Source of the DNA: Alkalispirochaeta americana
Lineage (GTDB): Bacteria; Spirochaetota; Spirochaetia; DSM-27196; Alkalispirochaetaceae
Direction of reading: 5' to 3'
Length of the DNA stretch: 64,000 bases
Assembly (NCBI RefSeq): GCF_900156105.1
Contig: NZ_FTMS01000007.1
Coordinates: 62,001-126,000 of the forward strand
In this document: positions 48,394 to 56,178 of the stretch, piece by piece
Layout of the letters: each line of letters begins with the position of its first letter
Position numbering within the stretch: the first letter of the stretch is position 1
Translations under genes and position numbers: made by a program
Notes under the pieces: model-generated
Databases searched by the model: none
Told to the model about the DNA's origin: nothing
The model's input: the letters and a program-made list of their open reading frames with translations, nothing else

Positions 48394-49877
48394 AAGAACC
48401 CCACGAGCCCGTTTCAGGACAACAGCTGCCCCTGGAAGTCCTCTACGAACTGGCCCTTTCCATCGGCAATTCCCTGGATTTGAAGGAAAATCTGGAACAA
48501 TCGCTGGCGGCCTATCTGCGAAAACTCAACTGCTGCGGTGGCGCAATCTTTTCGGAGCACTCCCTGCCCGATCCGGAGGTGGCCATTCCCCGGCCGCGGG
48601 TCATAGCCAGCCACGAGGGATATCGGGCTGCTCTGGCGCATCCAGGCTGGTTCGCTGATCGAGATCCTGCCATTCCCTGCCAGGGCCAGGCCCCGGGGGG
48701 CTTTCACTACCACTGGTTTCCCCTGCCCCGCTTTGGCTGGCTTCTGCTCCTGCGCTCGCCCGAAGCCCTGACGGAAGACCTCCAAAAGGCATTGCAGGAG
48801 ATCAACGAAAAGCTTGCCCGCTCGGCCAGGGGGTGCCGTGAGAACGCAGCGAATCTCTGGGAATCACGGCAGCTCCTGCTCAACGTTTTGGACACCATTC
48901 CCGTGCGGGTCTTCTGGAAAGATCAGCACCTGCGCTACAGCGGTTGCAATACCGCCTTTGCCAAGGACGCCGGTTGTGCCACTCCGCGGGACCTGGTGGG
49001 GCGCCAGGACAGCTCCCTTGCCTGGTCAGGCCAGGCCGAGCAGTATCGTCGGGATGACGAGGCTGTTCTGACCTACGGCATTCCCCGCCTGCGCTACGAG
49101 GAGGAACAGCAACGGCCCGATGGAACCACGGGGTGGCTCCGGACCAGCAAGATTCCCCTGCGCGATGAAGAGGGAGAGATCATCGGCCTCCTGGGAGTCT
49201 ACGAGGACATTACCCGGGAAAAACGAACCCGGGAACGATTGCAGAATCAGCTGCGCGAACGGGAAATCCTTCTGGCCGAGGTGCACCATCGGGTCTTTAA
49301 CAGCCTCTCGGTGATAGCCAGTCTCCTGAGGCTTCAGGCCCAGGAAGAGGCTGACCCGGCTCAGGCCTTCGCCACCATGCAGCTGCGCATAGAGACCATG
49401 GCCATGGTCTATCAGCACCTCTATTGCATGGACGACCACGCCGCTCTGGATATGGACGTATACCTCCGCGAAGCGTCCGAGAAAATCAGAATCGCTCATC
49501 CCCAGGGGGGGAAGGTGCGATTCTGTCTGGAGGTGGCCCCCCTGGCCATGGGACTGGACCAGGCCGTGCCCTGCGCGCTCATCCTGAACGAGCTTCTTTC
49601 CAACGCCCTGATCCATGGCTACAGCCAGGGTAAACCCGGCCAGGTTCTGATCAGTCTTGCTGTGACAGGCCAGGATCTGGTGCTCCGTGTAGAGAACGAT
49701 GGAGAACCCCTGCCCGAGACCTTCTCTTTGGAGGAGTCCTGCAAACTGGGGCTCACCCTGGTGCGGATTCTTGCGGATCAGCTTGAGGGAGAGCTTCTGC
49801 CCCTGGAAGAGAGTCCTCCCGTGGCTTTTTCCGTTCGCTTTCCTCTTCGCGATGTTGCGCGATATAACGATGGGTAG
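48390..49877 (+). CDS. GAF/PAS sensor histidine kinase, HisKA_2 type
   Basis: A 495-residue cytoplasmic kinase with a GTG start overlapping the FIST stop (AGGAG eight bases upstream). A GAF-like N-terminus precedes a PAS domain (NVLDTIPVRVFWKDQHLRYSGCNTAFAKDAGC ... GLLGVYEDITREKR). The phosphoacceptor helix is LLAEVHHRVFNSLSVIASLLRLQA, where the usual HRVKNNLQ is HRVFNSLS. The ATPase domain has LILNELLSNALIHGY and VENDGEPLP. It probably receives the FIST signal. No response regulator gene is adjacent. Confidence 0.87.
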   Translation: MKEPHEPVSGQQLPLEVLYELALSIGNSLDLKENLEQSLAAYLRKLNCCGGAIFSEHSLPDPEVAIPRPRVIASHEGYRAALAHPGWFADRDPAIPCQGQAPGGFHYHWFPLPRFGWLLLLRSPEALTEDLQKALQEINEKLARSARGCRENAANLWESRQLLLNVLDTIPVRVFWKDQHLRYSGCNTAFAKDAGCATPRDLVGRQDSSLAWSGQAEQYRRDDEAVLTYGIPRLRYEEEQQRPDGTTGWLRTSKIPLRDEEGEIIGLLGVYEDITREKRTRERLQNQLREREILLAEVHHRVFNSLSVIASLLRLQAQEEADPAQAFATMQLRIETMAMVYQHLYCMDDHAALDMDVYLREASEKIRIAHPQGGKVRFCLEVAPLAMGLDQAVPCALILNELLSNALIHGYSQGKPGQVLISLAVTGQDLVLRVENDGEPLPETFSLEESCKLGLTLVRILADQLEGELLPLEESPPVAFSVRFPLRDVARYNDG

Positions 49878-49886
49878 GCGTAACTC

Positions 49887-51707
49887 ATGGATACCAGAGG
49901 TTCCTTGATTGCCCGATTTCGTCGGGCACCCTTCCAGAGGGTCTTTACCATGATCACCGCGGTGGCTCTGGTGCCGCCCCTGGCGATTATTATCGCCACG
50001 GGGGTTGAGTATGGCGCCACCCTGGAGCAGGCCGCCCGGGACCAGGCAAAACGCCATCTCACCACCCTGGCGTTGATCCAGAACACCGTCACTGCCGGGG
50101 TTCGCCAAACCCTCACCACCCTGGCAACGCTGCCGGCTTTTCAGGACAACCAGAAAGAGGAACAGCTGGAAATTCTCCGGGAGGTGCTCTGGCGCAATCC
50201 CGAGTACCTCCACATGAGTCGTGTCGATACCAAGGGCATCACCCGGGTCGCACCCAGCCTTGAAGACCCCCGGGACCTCTCGAGCCGGCTTCACGTGGGC
50301 CGGGCCCTGGCGGGTGAGGGCTTTGTGGCTGGTGAATATGTTCGTGCTTTGGTGGAGGGGAAAGCGGTCTTTCCCTACGCGGTGACCCTGCGGGACCGTC
50401 AGGGCCAGGTCTCGGGCGCTCTCACCCTGACCTACCGCCTTGATGCCTACCAGGATGTCCTGGATATGCTGGATCTCCCCCGGGAGATTCGGCTTTGTCT
50501 TGCCGATCACCGGGGCGTCACGCTCTTCTCAAGCAACCCCGAATGCCTGGAAGCGGGCTTTGCCCGATCCCTCCTCTTTTCTCCCGACAGTCCTCTCTGT
50601 ATTCGGGATGAGTCCTTTCCGCAAGCCGATGGAATCACCACAGGCCTCCACCGGGACAAGGGAGGGAACCGGATCTTTGTGGCCTCCCGGGCGTTGCGTC
50701 TTTCGCCCCTGGATCCGCCCTTTCTGTATCTGCTCCTGGCTCTACCGGAAGAAGAAGTTCTTCGTCCGGCCCGGCGAATCCTCTTGAGAAACCTTGTGAT
50801 CATGGCTACTGCCGGAGCGGTGAGTCTGGCGCTCGCTCTCTTCTTTTCCCGCCGTATGCTCCAGTCCAAGCTGGTCTATCTTATGGAGGCTGTCTCCCGG
50901 ATCAGCAAAAGCGATCTCACGGCCCGGGTTTCCCTGGACAACGCCCCCCGGGAGCTTCTTCATCTGGCTCGTGCTGTCGATCACATGGCGGAATCTCTGG
51001 AAACGCGCAGTCGCGAGCGGGACAGAACCGAGCGGGACCTCGCGGCATCCCTGGAGGAGCGGGGAGAGCTTCTGCGAGAGGTCCACCATCGCGTGAAAAA
51101 CAATATGCAGCTCATATTGAGTATTCTCCACCTGGAAGCGGACTACCGACAGGATATGGAACACTTTGTGGTGCAGCTGGAGAGCCGTCTCAGGGCGATT
51201 GCCTCGGTTCACGAGAGCCTCTACGGAGGGAGTTCCTTCGCCTCGATCCACCTGGCGGAACTCCTGGAGCACCTGGCCGTGGTGAGTCGGGGAATCTACA
51301 GCGATGTACCCGATATAACTGTGGATGTTCAGGTGCATCCGGAAAACATCAGGATTCATCTGGATCAGGCCGTGCCCCTGGCTCTGATTGTGAACGAGCT
51401 TCTGGCCAACTGTGCCCTCCACGGGGCCTGTCCTGACGGTTCTGTGCGGATCCTGATTTGTGTGCGGACGGCCTCTGCCGAGGACCCTTCGGACGCCCTT
51501 CCGGCCGAGGGGTTCTGCCTGGAGGTCCACGACCAGGGGCCGGGTTTCGGCGCTGACTTCGGGGGTGCGCAGGCTCTCTCCATGGGGATGATCCTTCTCC
51601 ATGCCCTGGCCACGCAACTGGGTGCCACTCTGACGTTCTCCTCCAGCCCGTCTCATGGAGGAGGCCGGGTGGTGCTCCAGGTTCCTGCACAGAAGGAGCG
51701 GTCTTGA
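49887..51707 (+). CDS. Membrane sensor histidine kinase, Cache-HAMP-HisKA_2
   Basis: A 606-residue protein. Two membrane helices (about 20-40 and 305-325) enclose a periplasmic double-Cache sensor region with RVDTKGITRVAPSLEDPRD and VTLRDRQGQVSGALTLTYRLD. A HAMP-like linker (EAVSRISKSDLTARVSLDNAPRELLHLARAVDHMAESLE) leads to the kinase core with LLREVHHRVKNNMQLILSILHLEA and the ATP-binding LIVNELLANCALHG. It lies ten bases after the other kinase, in the same operon. The output partner is not in the window. Confidence 0.9.
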   Translation: MDTRGSLIARFRRAPFQRVFTMITAVALVPPLAIIIATGVEYGATLEQAARDQAKRHLTTLALIQNTVTAGVRQTLTTLATLPAFQDNQKEEQLEILREVLWRNPEYLHMSRVDTKGITRVAPSLEDPRDLSSRLHVGRALAGEGFVAGEYVRALVEGKAVFPYAVTLRDRQGQVSGALTLTYRLDAYQDVLDMLDLPREIRLCLADHRGVTLFSSNPECLEAGFARSLLFSPDSPLCIRDESFPQADGITTGLHRDKGGNRIFVASRALRLSPLDPPFLYLLLALPEEEVLRPARRILLRNLVIMATAGAVSLALALFFSRRMLQSKLVYLMEAVSRISKSDLTARVSLDNAPRELLHLARAVDHMAESLETRSRERDRTERDLAASLEERGELLREVHHRVKNNMQLILSILHLEADYRQDMEHFVVQLESRLRAIASVHESLYGGSSFASIHLAELLEHLAVVSRGIYSDVPDITVDVQVHPENIRIHLDQAVPLALIVNELLANCALHGACPDGSVRILICVRTASAEDPSDALPAEGFCLEVHDQGPGFGADFGGAQALSMGMILLHALATQLGATLTFSSSPSHGGGRVVLQVPAQKERS

Positions 51708-51759
51708 AGATCCCCGACTTGTGAGTGCACGGGCGGGATTATCGGGTTGGATGGCCTCG

Positions 51760-52122
51760 TCAGAGCTCCTGGATTTCTTCGGGGGTCAGGTTTGTGATTT
51801 CGGCAATCTCTTCCAGGGGCATCTTTCGGTCCTTGAGTCTGCGCGCGGATTCGAGGCGCTTTGCCCGTTCTTCCTCGCGTCCTTCCTCGCGTCCCTGCTC
51901 TATACCCTGCTCTATACCCTGCTGAAGCCCTTCCTCTTTGCCTTCGGCTTTCCCCTTCTGCTCTGCATCGTGGAGGAGTTGCAGGTGGGTGCGGCGAAAC
52001 TTGTCCCGTGCCTCCAGGCGGTCCTGGAGTTCTTCATCGGCGGTGAAAGCCTGGTAGCGCTTCTCGGCCTCCCTGATCTCCGAGGTGTCCTCGAGAATCG
52101 CCTTCATGATCGGATCTTCCAT
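51760..52122 (-). CDS. Stand-alone Rpn C-terminal tail (copy C), possible antitoxin-only gene
   Basis: A 120-residue frame from an ATG (MEDPIMKAIL) preceded by a perfect AAGGAGG at five-base spacing. It matches the C-terminal third of copies A and B (EKRYQAFTADEELQDRLEARDKFRRTHLQLLHDAEQK) but the nuclease domain is missing; upstream coding similarity stops near 52174, where the shared linker begins. The charged repeats are longer (GKAEGKEEGLQQGIEQGIEQGREEG). It could be a decayed duplicate or a free-standing RpnS-like antitoxin. Confidence 0.65.
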   Translation of the reverse strand: MEDPIMKAILEDTSEIREAEKRYQAFTADEELQDRLEARDKFRRTHLQLLHDAEQKGKAEGKEEGLQQGIEQGIEQGREEGREEERAKRLESARRLKDRKMPLEEIAEITNLTPEEIQEL

Positions 52123-52173
52123 GGCGTCCTCCTTGCTCCGGTACCTTATATAATACATCCACCGCGCGAAGGC

Positions 52174-52231
52174 GCCCCGGAGATCGGCCTTCCGGTGCGC
52201 CGGGCGCCGGGCGCCGGGCGTGGGGAAATGA
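52174..52231 (-). repeat. Rpn linker with heptanucleotide repeats, copy B
   Basis: Read on the minus strand it has the same sequence as the linker after copy A: TCATTTCC, then one CCCACGC and three CCGGCGC heptamers (52197-52224), then ACCGGAAGGCCGATCTCCGG. It joins the stop codon of copy B to the truncated copy C. Confidence 0.88.
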
Positions 52232-52558
52232 TCAGAGTTGCTGAATTTCTTCCAGAGTCAGGTTTGTGATTTCGGCAATCTCTTCCAGGGACATCTTTCG
52301 GTCCTTGAGTCTGCGTGCGGATTCGAGGCGCTTTGCCCGTTCCTCTTCGCGCCCCTCTTCTCGTCCCCGCTCTATACCCTGCTGAAGCCCCTTCTGCTCT
52401 GCATCGTGGAGGAGTTGCAGGTGGGTGCGGCGAAACTTGTCCCGTGCCTCCAGGCGGTCCTGGAGCTCTTCATCGGCGGTGAAGGCCTGGTAGCGCTTCT
52501 CGGCCTCCCTGATCTCCGAGGTGTCCTCAAGAATCGCCTTCATGATCGGATCTTCCAT
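52232..52558 (-). other. Internal in-frame start: C-terminal Rpn fragment (possible intragenic antitoxin), copy B
   Basis: A perfect AAGGAGG (52564-52570) lies five bases before an in-frame ATG that starts MEDPIMKAIL. Such a consensus ribosome site within a coding sequence is unlikely by chance. It would give a 108-residue protein lacking the nuclease domain. Confidence 0.6.
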
Positions 52559-53182
52559 GGCGTCCTCCTTGCTCCGGTACTTTATATAATACATCCACCG
52601 CGCGAAGGCCGTCGAGGGCATACGGCCCGGAGGGTCAAAGCGGGGCAGCTCGATGAAATGGATCATGAGATCCCCCAGGGGGTCCAGGTGGGGAGCCTCC
52701 CTGCAATAGGGCCGGAAGCTGGTGTGCATGGGAGCCCCTGCGCTCTGGGGAAAGAGGAGGAAGTCCAGCAGATTGACCCCCACCACGGGCTGGAGGCGGC
52801 TGTAGAACTCCGACTCCTGGAGCTGCTTGCCGTAGGCTCTGGCCCAGTAGTAGAGAGCCCGCGAGGGGAAAGCGGCGTGGTAGGTGGCCTGGGCCTCGAC
52901 GGTGAAGGTGGTCCCCCGGATATCGGTGGCCCTGACATCCACCACCGAGAGCTTGTCCTCTTCCGATTCCTTGAGGTTGAAGGGGTTGGTGACCTGCACC
53001 GAGGCGAGGGCGGGGCAGCCTGCGTCTTCCTGGATCGCCGAGAGGAGGCTGCGCAGGCATTCTGTGCTCTGGTCTGCCCCGAAGACGTATTTGAAGACGA
53101 AATCTGACGTGAGGGGCACGGCGGGCCGGATGCGCCCGGGTGTTGCGCCGGTGGTCCGGTTGGGCTCTTCTATTGCACTCAT
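52232..53182 (-). CDS. Rpn-family PD-(D/E)XK nuclease, copy B
   Basis: A 316-residue protein almost identical to copy A (start MSAIEEPNRTTGATPGRIRP; TSDFVFKYVFGADQ; SVVDVRATD; FTVEAQATYHAAF). Metal ligands are kept, so it is probably active. Its charged repeat is eight residues shorter than in copy A. Even the 40 bases before the start are shared with copy A (CCAGGCCCCTCCAG, CTGTCCTGGAGGGT). It is in inverted orientation 13 kb away, so the pair could recombine and flip the segment between them. A longer upstream frame (to 53629) is antisense to the next gene and was rejected. Confidence 0.88.
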   Translation of the reverse strand: MSAIEEPNRTTGATPGRIRPAVPLTSDFVFKYVFGADQSTECLRSLLSAIQEDAGCPALASVQVTNPFNLKESEEDKLSVVDVRATDIRGTTFTVEAQATYHAAFPSRALYYWARAYGKQLQESEFYSRLQPVVGVNLLDFLLFPQSAGAPMHTSFRPYCREAPHLDPLGDLMIHFIELPRFDPPGRMPSTAFARWMYYIKYRSKEDAMEDPIMKAILEDTSEIREAEKRYQAFTADEELQDRLEARDKFRRTHLQLLHDAEQKGLQQGIERGREEGREEERAKRLESARRLKDRKMSLEEIAEITNLTLEEIQQL

Positions 53183-53438
53183 ACCCTCCAGGACAGGCTG
53201 GAGGGGCCTGGCGCTTGGGTGCGCGTCTCCCGGAGCGGAATGACCACGGTGGAATGACCAGGGTGGAAGGAGCAGAATAAACCGAAGAGATTGAAGGCCA
53301 GCAGAGGCCAGGCAAACAAAAAACAGGAAAACAGTGTATCCTTTGAGGATATGTGCAGGGCTCCTGCCCAAAGAAGCCCTGCCAAAAAAGCGGCGTCTGC
53401 CCGGCAAAGCCCCGGCAAGGCACCGGCAAGGAGAGGCC

Positions 53439-54800
53439 ATGAAGAGCCACCGGAAAAAACGAACCTGCCAGGCCCGGCCCGCCCGGAGAACCATCGTGAC
53501 TCCGGTGATCCTTCGGGTGGTCGCACCTGCACTTCTTCTGGTGGTTCTTCTGGTGATTCTTCTGGCGGCGGCAGGGGGCCTTCTCCTCCAGGCGCACCCC
53601 GGCCTCGCCCGGGAAAGCCGGAACCCCACCCTGACCGTGGCCTGGTGGGGAACCCCCGCCCGCCACGAACGAACCCGGGCAGTGCTGGCCCTCTATCAGG
53701 AAGACAACCCCGGAACGGACATCCTGGCCCACAGCGCTGAATGGGGAGACTACTGGCACATGCTCGACACCCTTCTGGCCGCACCCCGCCCGCCCCAGGT
53801 GATTCAGCAGGACTACGCCTACCTGCACCACTACGTTCAGGAAGGAGCCCTGCTGCCCCTGGACGAGTTTCTCCGGGACGGCACCATAACGCTCCCCGGC
53901 GTGCCCGACCCACTCCTTGAAGGAGGCCGCCTGGCGGGCCACCTCTACGGCATCCCCCTGGGAATCAACGCCCCGGCCCTGGCCTACGATCCCGAAGCCC
54001 TGGCCCGGGCAGGCGTTCCCCGGCCCACCACAGACTGGACCTGGGACGATTTTGCCCGCATCGCCCGCCAGGTTCACCAGGAAACGGGTCTGCTCACCCG
54101 CCCCATCTTTTCGGGAAACCCCCGGGTTGGCTTTGACACCTGGCTCCGCCAGCGGGACCGCTCCTTCTTCTCCTCCTCCGGCCGGGGGCTGGGCTTCTCC
54201 GACCCGGCCCTGCTGGAGGATTTCTGGACCCTCCAGAGGGATCTTGCCCGGGAGGGCCTCCTGGCCTGGGGGGGAGATTCTCTGGTCGAGGGCAGAAGCT
54301 GGGTGGAGTTCATCTGGAGCAACGCCTTCCCCGCGTTGCAGGAGGAGGCCCGGCGTCCCCTGGAGCTGGCCCTGATGCCCCGTATAACCCATTCCCGCCG
54401 GCCCGGGTTGTATCTCAAGCCGGCCATGTTCTTTTCCCTTGCCCGGGCAGGAGAAAACCCCCGTTCCGGGGCCAGGTTCCTCTCGTTTTTCCTTACCCAC
54501 CCCGGGGCAGCGCGCCTTCTGGACATGGAACGGGGGGTGCCCCTGGTCCCGGCGGTGCACCGGGATCTGCGGCCCCGCGTGACCCCCGCCCAGAGACAGG
54601 TCCTGGATTACATCGCCCTGGTTGCCGACGGCCACTCCTCGCCCCTGGATGCGCCCGATCCACCGGGGGGAGCCCGGGTGCAGCAGCTCTTTCGTGAGAC
54701 CACCAGCCAGGTCCTGGAGGGGCTGGTCTCGCCCTCCCGGGCGGCCCGGGAGTTCCTGGCCCGGGCGGAGAGAGAACTTTTTCATCAATTTCTTGATTAA
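53439..54800 (+). CDS. Orphan ABC-type solute-binding protein, family 1, membrane-anchored
   Basis: A 453-residue protein with an AAGGAG site. After a very basic start (KSHRKKRTCQARPARR) a hydrophobic helix (LLLVVLLVILLAAAGGLLL) probably acts as signal or anchor; there is no lipobox. The mature part has the family 1 pattern: LTVAWWGTPARHERTRAVLALYQEDNPG, GDYWHMLDTLLAA, GHLYGIPLGINAPALAYDPEAL, and PTTDWTWDDFARIARQV. The ligand is probably a sugar. No permease or ATPase gene is nearby, so it may serve a transporter encoded elsewhere. Confidence 0.83.
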   Translation: MKSHRKKRTCQARPARRTIVTPVILRVVAPALLLVVLLVILLAAAGGLLLQAHPGLARESRNPTLTVAWWGTPARHERTRAVLALYQEDNPGTDILAHSAEWGDYWHMLDTLLAAPRPPQVIQQDYAYLHHYVQEGALLPLDEFLRDGTITLPGVPDPLLEGGRLAGHLYGIPLGINAPALAYDPEALARAGVPRPTTDWTWDDFARIARQVHQETGLLTRPIFSGNPRVGFDTWLRQRDRSFFSSSGRGLGFSDPALLEDFWTLQRDLAREGLLAWGGDSLVEGRSWVEFIWSNAFPALQEEARRPLELALMPRITHSRRPGLYLKPAMFFSLARAGENPRSGARFLSFFLTHPGAARLLDMERGVPLVPAVHRDLRPRVTPAQRQVLDYIALVADGHSSPLDAPDPPGGARVQQLFRETTSQVLEGLVSPSRAAREFLARAERELFHQFLD

Positions 54801-54933
54801 CTGTACTGGTCATGATAGACTGTCAAAGATTTTCTGATGGAGGGCTAACAAAGCCTTAACAATCAGAGGTCATAGATTGGGGACGAAAAGGGCCGTTGGC
54901 TCTTGTCACAGTTTGCAAAGAGAGAGGAATTGC

Positions 54934-56109
54934 ATGAAGAAGATTATTGTTCTTGCAGCAGCGCTGGCAATGGTTGGCGGTGTGGTTATGGCTGATCTGA
55001 CGATCGGCGGACGCGTGGATACGCGGATCATGAACGGCGAAGACGGAAGTTTCAGCCAGGTCGATACCCGGCTTGAGATGAACTGGCAGATCGACGAGTA
55101 CACCTGGGCCGACGTGCGCATGCGCTGGGACGTGGGTGACAGTGTTGTTGAAGACCGTTTTGATGATGACGGTAACGCCATTGACGACTGGGCGCCTGTC
55201 ACGGGTGACTGGGGTGGCCCCGGTAACTTCCGCCTGGATCGCGCCCACGCCACGGTTGACCTGGGCGGCTTCTTCGGAACCAAAGAGGACATGGACCTGG
55301 GGATCCTCCTCAACGCCGGATACAACCTGGCTGAGGCAAAAAACAACATCGAGATCGACACCTACGGCTGGGGCGGCTTCGAGATGTCCGACTGGACCAA
55401 GGTGGGAATGCAGTTGCACCTGGACCTGATGGGCATGGCCAACGTCTGGACCGCCGTTGGTATCACCGCTGAGGCCCTTGAGGGTGAGCGGAAGACGGGT
55501 GTCGGAGCTACAGAAGAAACCACCGATAAGGACATGGCTATGTTCATCGGTCTCGACGGCTCCCAGGACCTGGGTTTTGCTACCCTGGGCTACGAGGCTG
55601 TCCTGCACCTCCTCGAGGACGCCGACGATGATTTCGAGCTCGGTCTTGGTTTCTCCCTGACCAGCATCGAAGTTGCTCCCGACATCTCCCTCAGCACGGC
55701 CGTTGCCTTGACCCTCTTCGAGGTTGATGATGATGATGCCCTTGATTCCATCCACAAGTTCACCCTCGGTGTGCACTACGCCGACATGGTGGATGCCTAC
55801 ATGGTTCTCATGGGTGACGACGATGAGGCTCTGCACACGATTGGCCTTTCCTCGGCTGTGAAGCTCAATGACATGGTGAGCGCCGTTGTGGGTGTCGGTC
55901 TCGGTCTCGTTGACGATGATGGATACTACGAAGAGTCTGTTTTTGACTCCCTCGACGTCTCGGTGAACCTGAACCTGGCAGCCATGACCCTGCGCGTTGG
56001 ATACCTCTACATGGAAGAGGACAACTCGAGGACTGCAATGACCGACGAGTTTGCTCCCACTCTTGGTGTGGGTAGCGGTCTCTACGTCCGGGCACGGGTA
56101 AACCTCTAA
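54934..56109 (+). CDS. Major outer-membrane porin-like protein
   Basis: A 391-residue acidic protein. The signal peptide is KKIIVLAAALAMVGGVVMA, cut before DLTIGGR. The mature sequence alternates amphipathic strands (VDTRLEMNWQI, ADVRMRWDVGD, FRLDRAHATVDL, LSTAVALTLFEV, HKFTLGVHYAD) and ends in an aromatic-poor strand YVRARVNL with a hydrophobic C-terminal residue. Codon use is markedly regular, which suggests high expression, and a strong terminator follows. It probably forms a channel in the outer membrane. GAGAGGA precedes the chosen ATG. Confidence 0.78.
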   Translation: MKKIIVLAAALAMVGGVVMADLTIGGRVDTRIMNGEDGSFSQVDTRLEMNWQIDEYTWADVRMRWDVGDSVVEDRFDDDGNAIDDWAPVTGDWGGPGNFRLDRAHATVDLGGFFGTKEDMDLGILLNAGYNLAEAKNNIEIDTYGWGGFEMSDWTKVGMQLHLDLMGMANVWTAVGITAEALEGERKTGVGATEETTDKDMAMFIGLDGSQDLGFATLGYEAVLHLLEDADDDFELGLGFSLTSIEVAPDISLSTAVALTLFEVDDDDALDSIHKFTLGVHYADMVDAYMVLMGDDDEALHTIGLSSAVKLNDMVSAVVGVGLGLVDDDGYYEESVFDSLDVSVNLNLAAMTLRVGYLYMEEDNSRTAMTDEFAPTLGVGSGLYVRARVNL

Positions 56110-56132
56110 GGTTCGCTTTGAGTCCACCTATG

Positions 56133-56158
56133 ACCCCGCCTTCGGGCGGGGTTTTTTT
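56133..56158 (+). terminator. Rho-independent terminator of the porin gene
   Basis: Arms ACCCCGCC and GGCGGGGT around the stable TTCG tetraloop are followed by seven T residues. It lies 24 bases after the porin stop. Confidence 0.95.
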
Positions 56159-56178
56159 GTGCTCCCGCCAAAAGCCGG

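Noticed and set aside
53355-53382. Hairpin with 8-bp arms GCAGGGCT/AGCCCTGC as a terminator
   Set aside because: It is followed by A residues on the plus strand, not T, and no transcript on the minus strand is expected to end there.
52635-54788. 717-codon minus-strand frame over copy B and the solute-binding protein
   Set aside because: It is antisense to the well-supported binding-protein gene and in a shifted frame of the Rpn gene; no family similarity.
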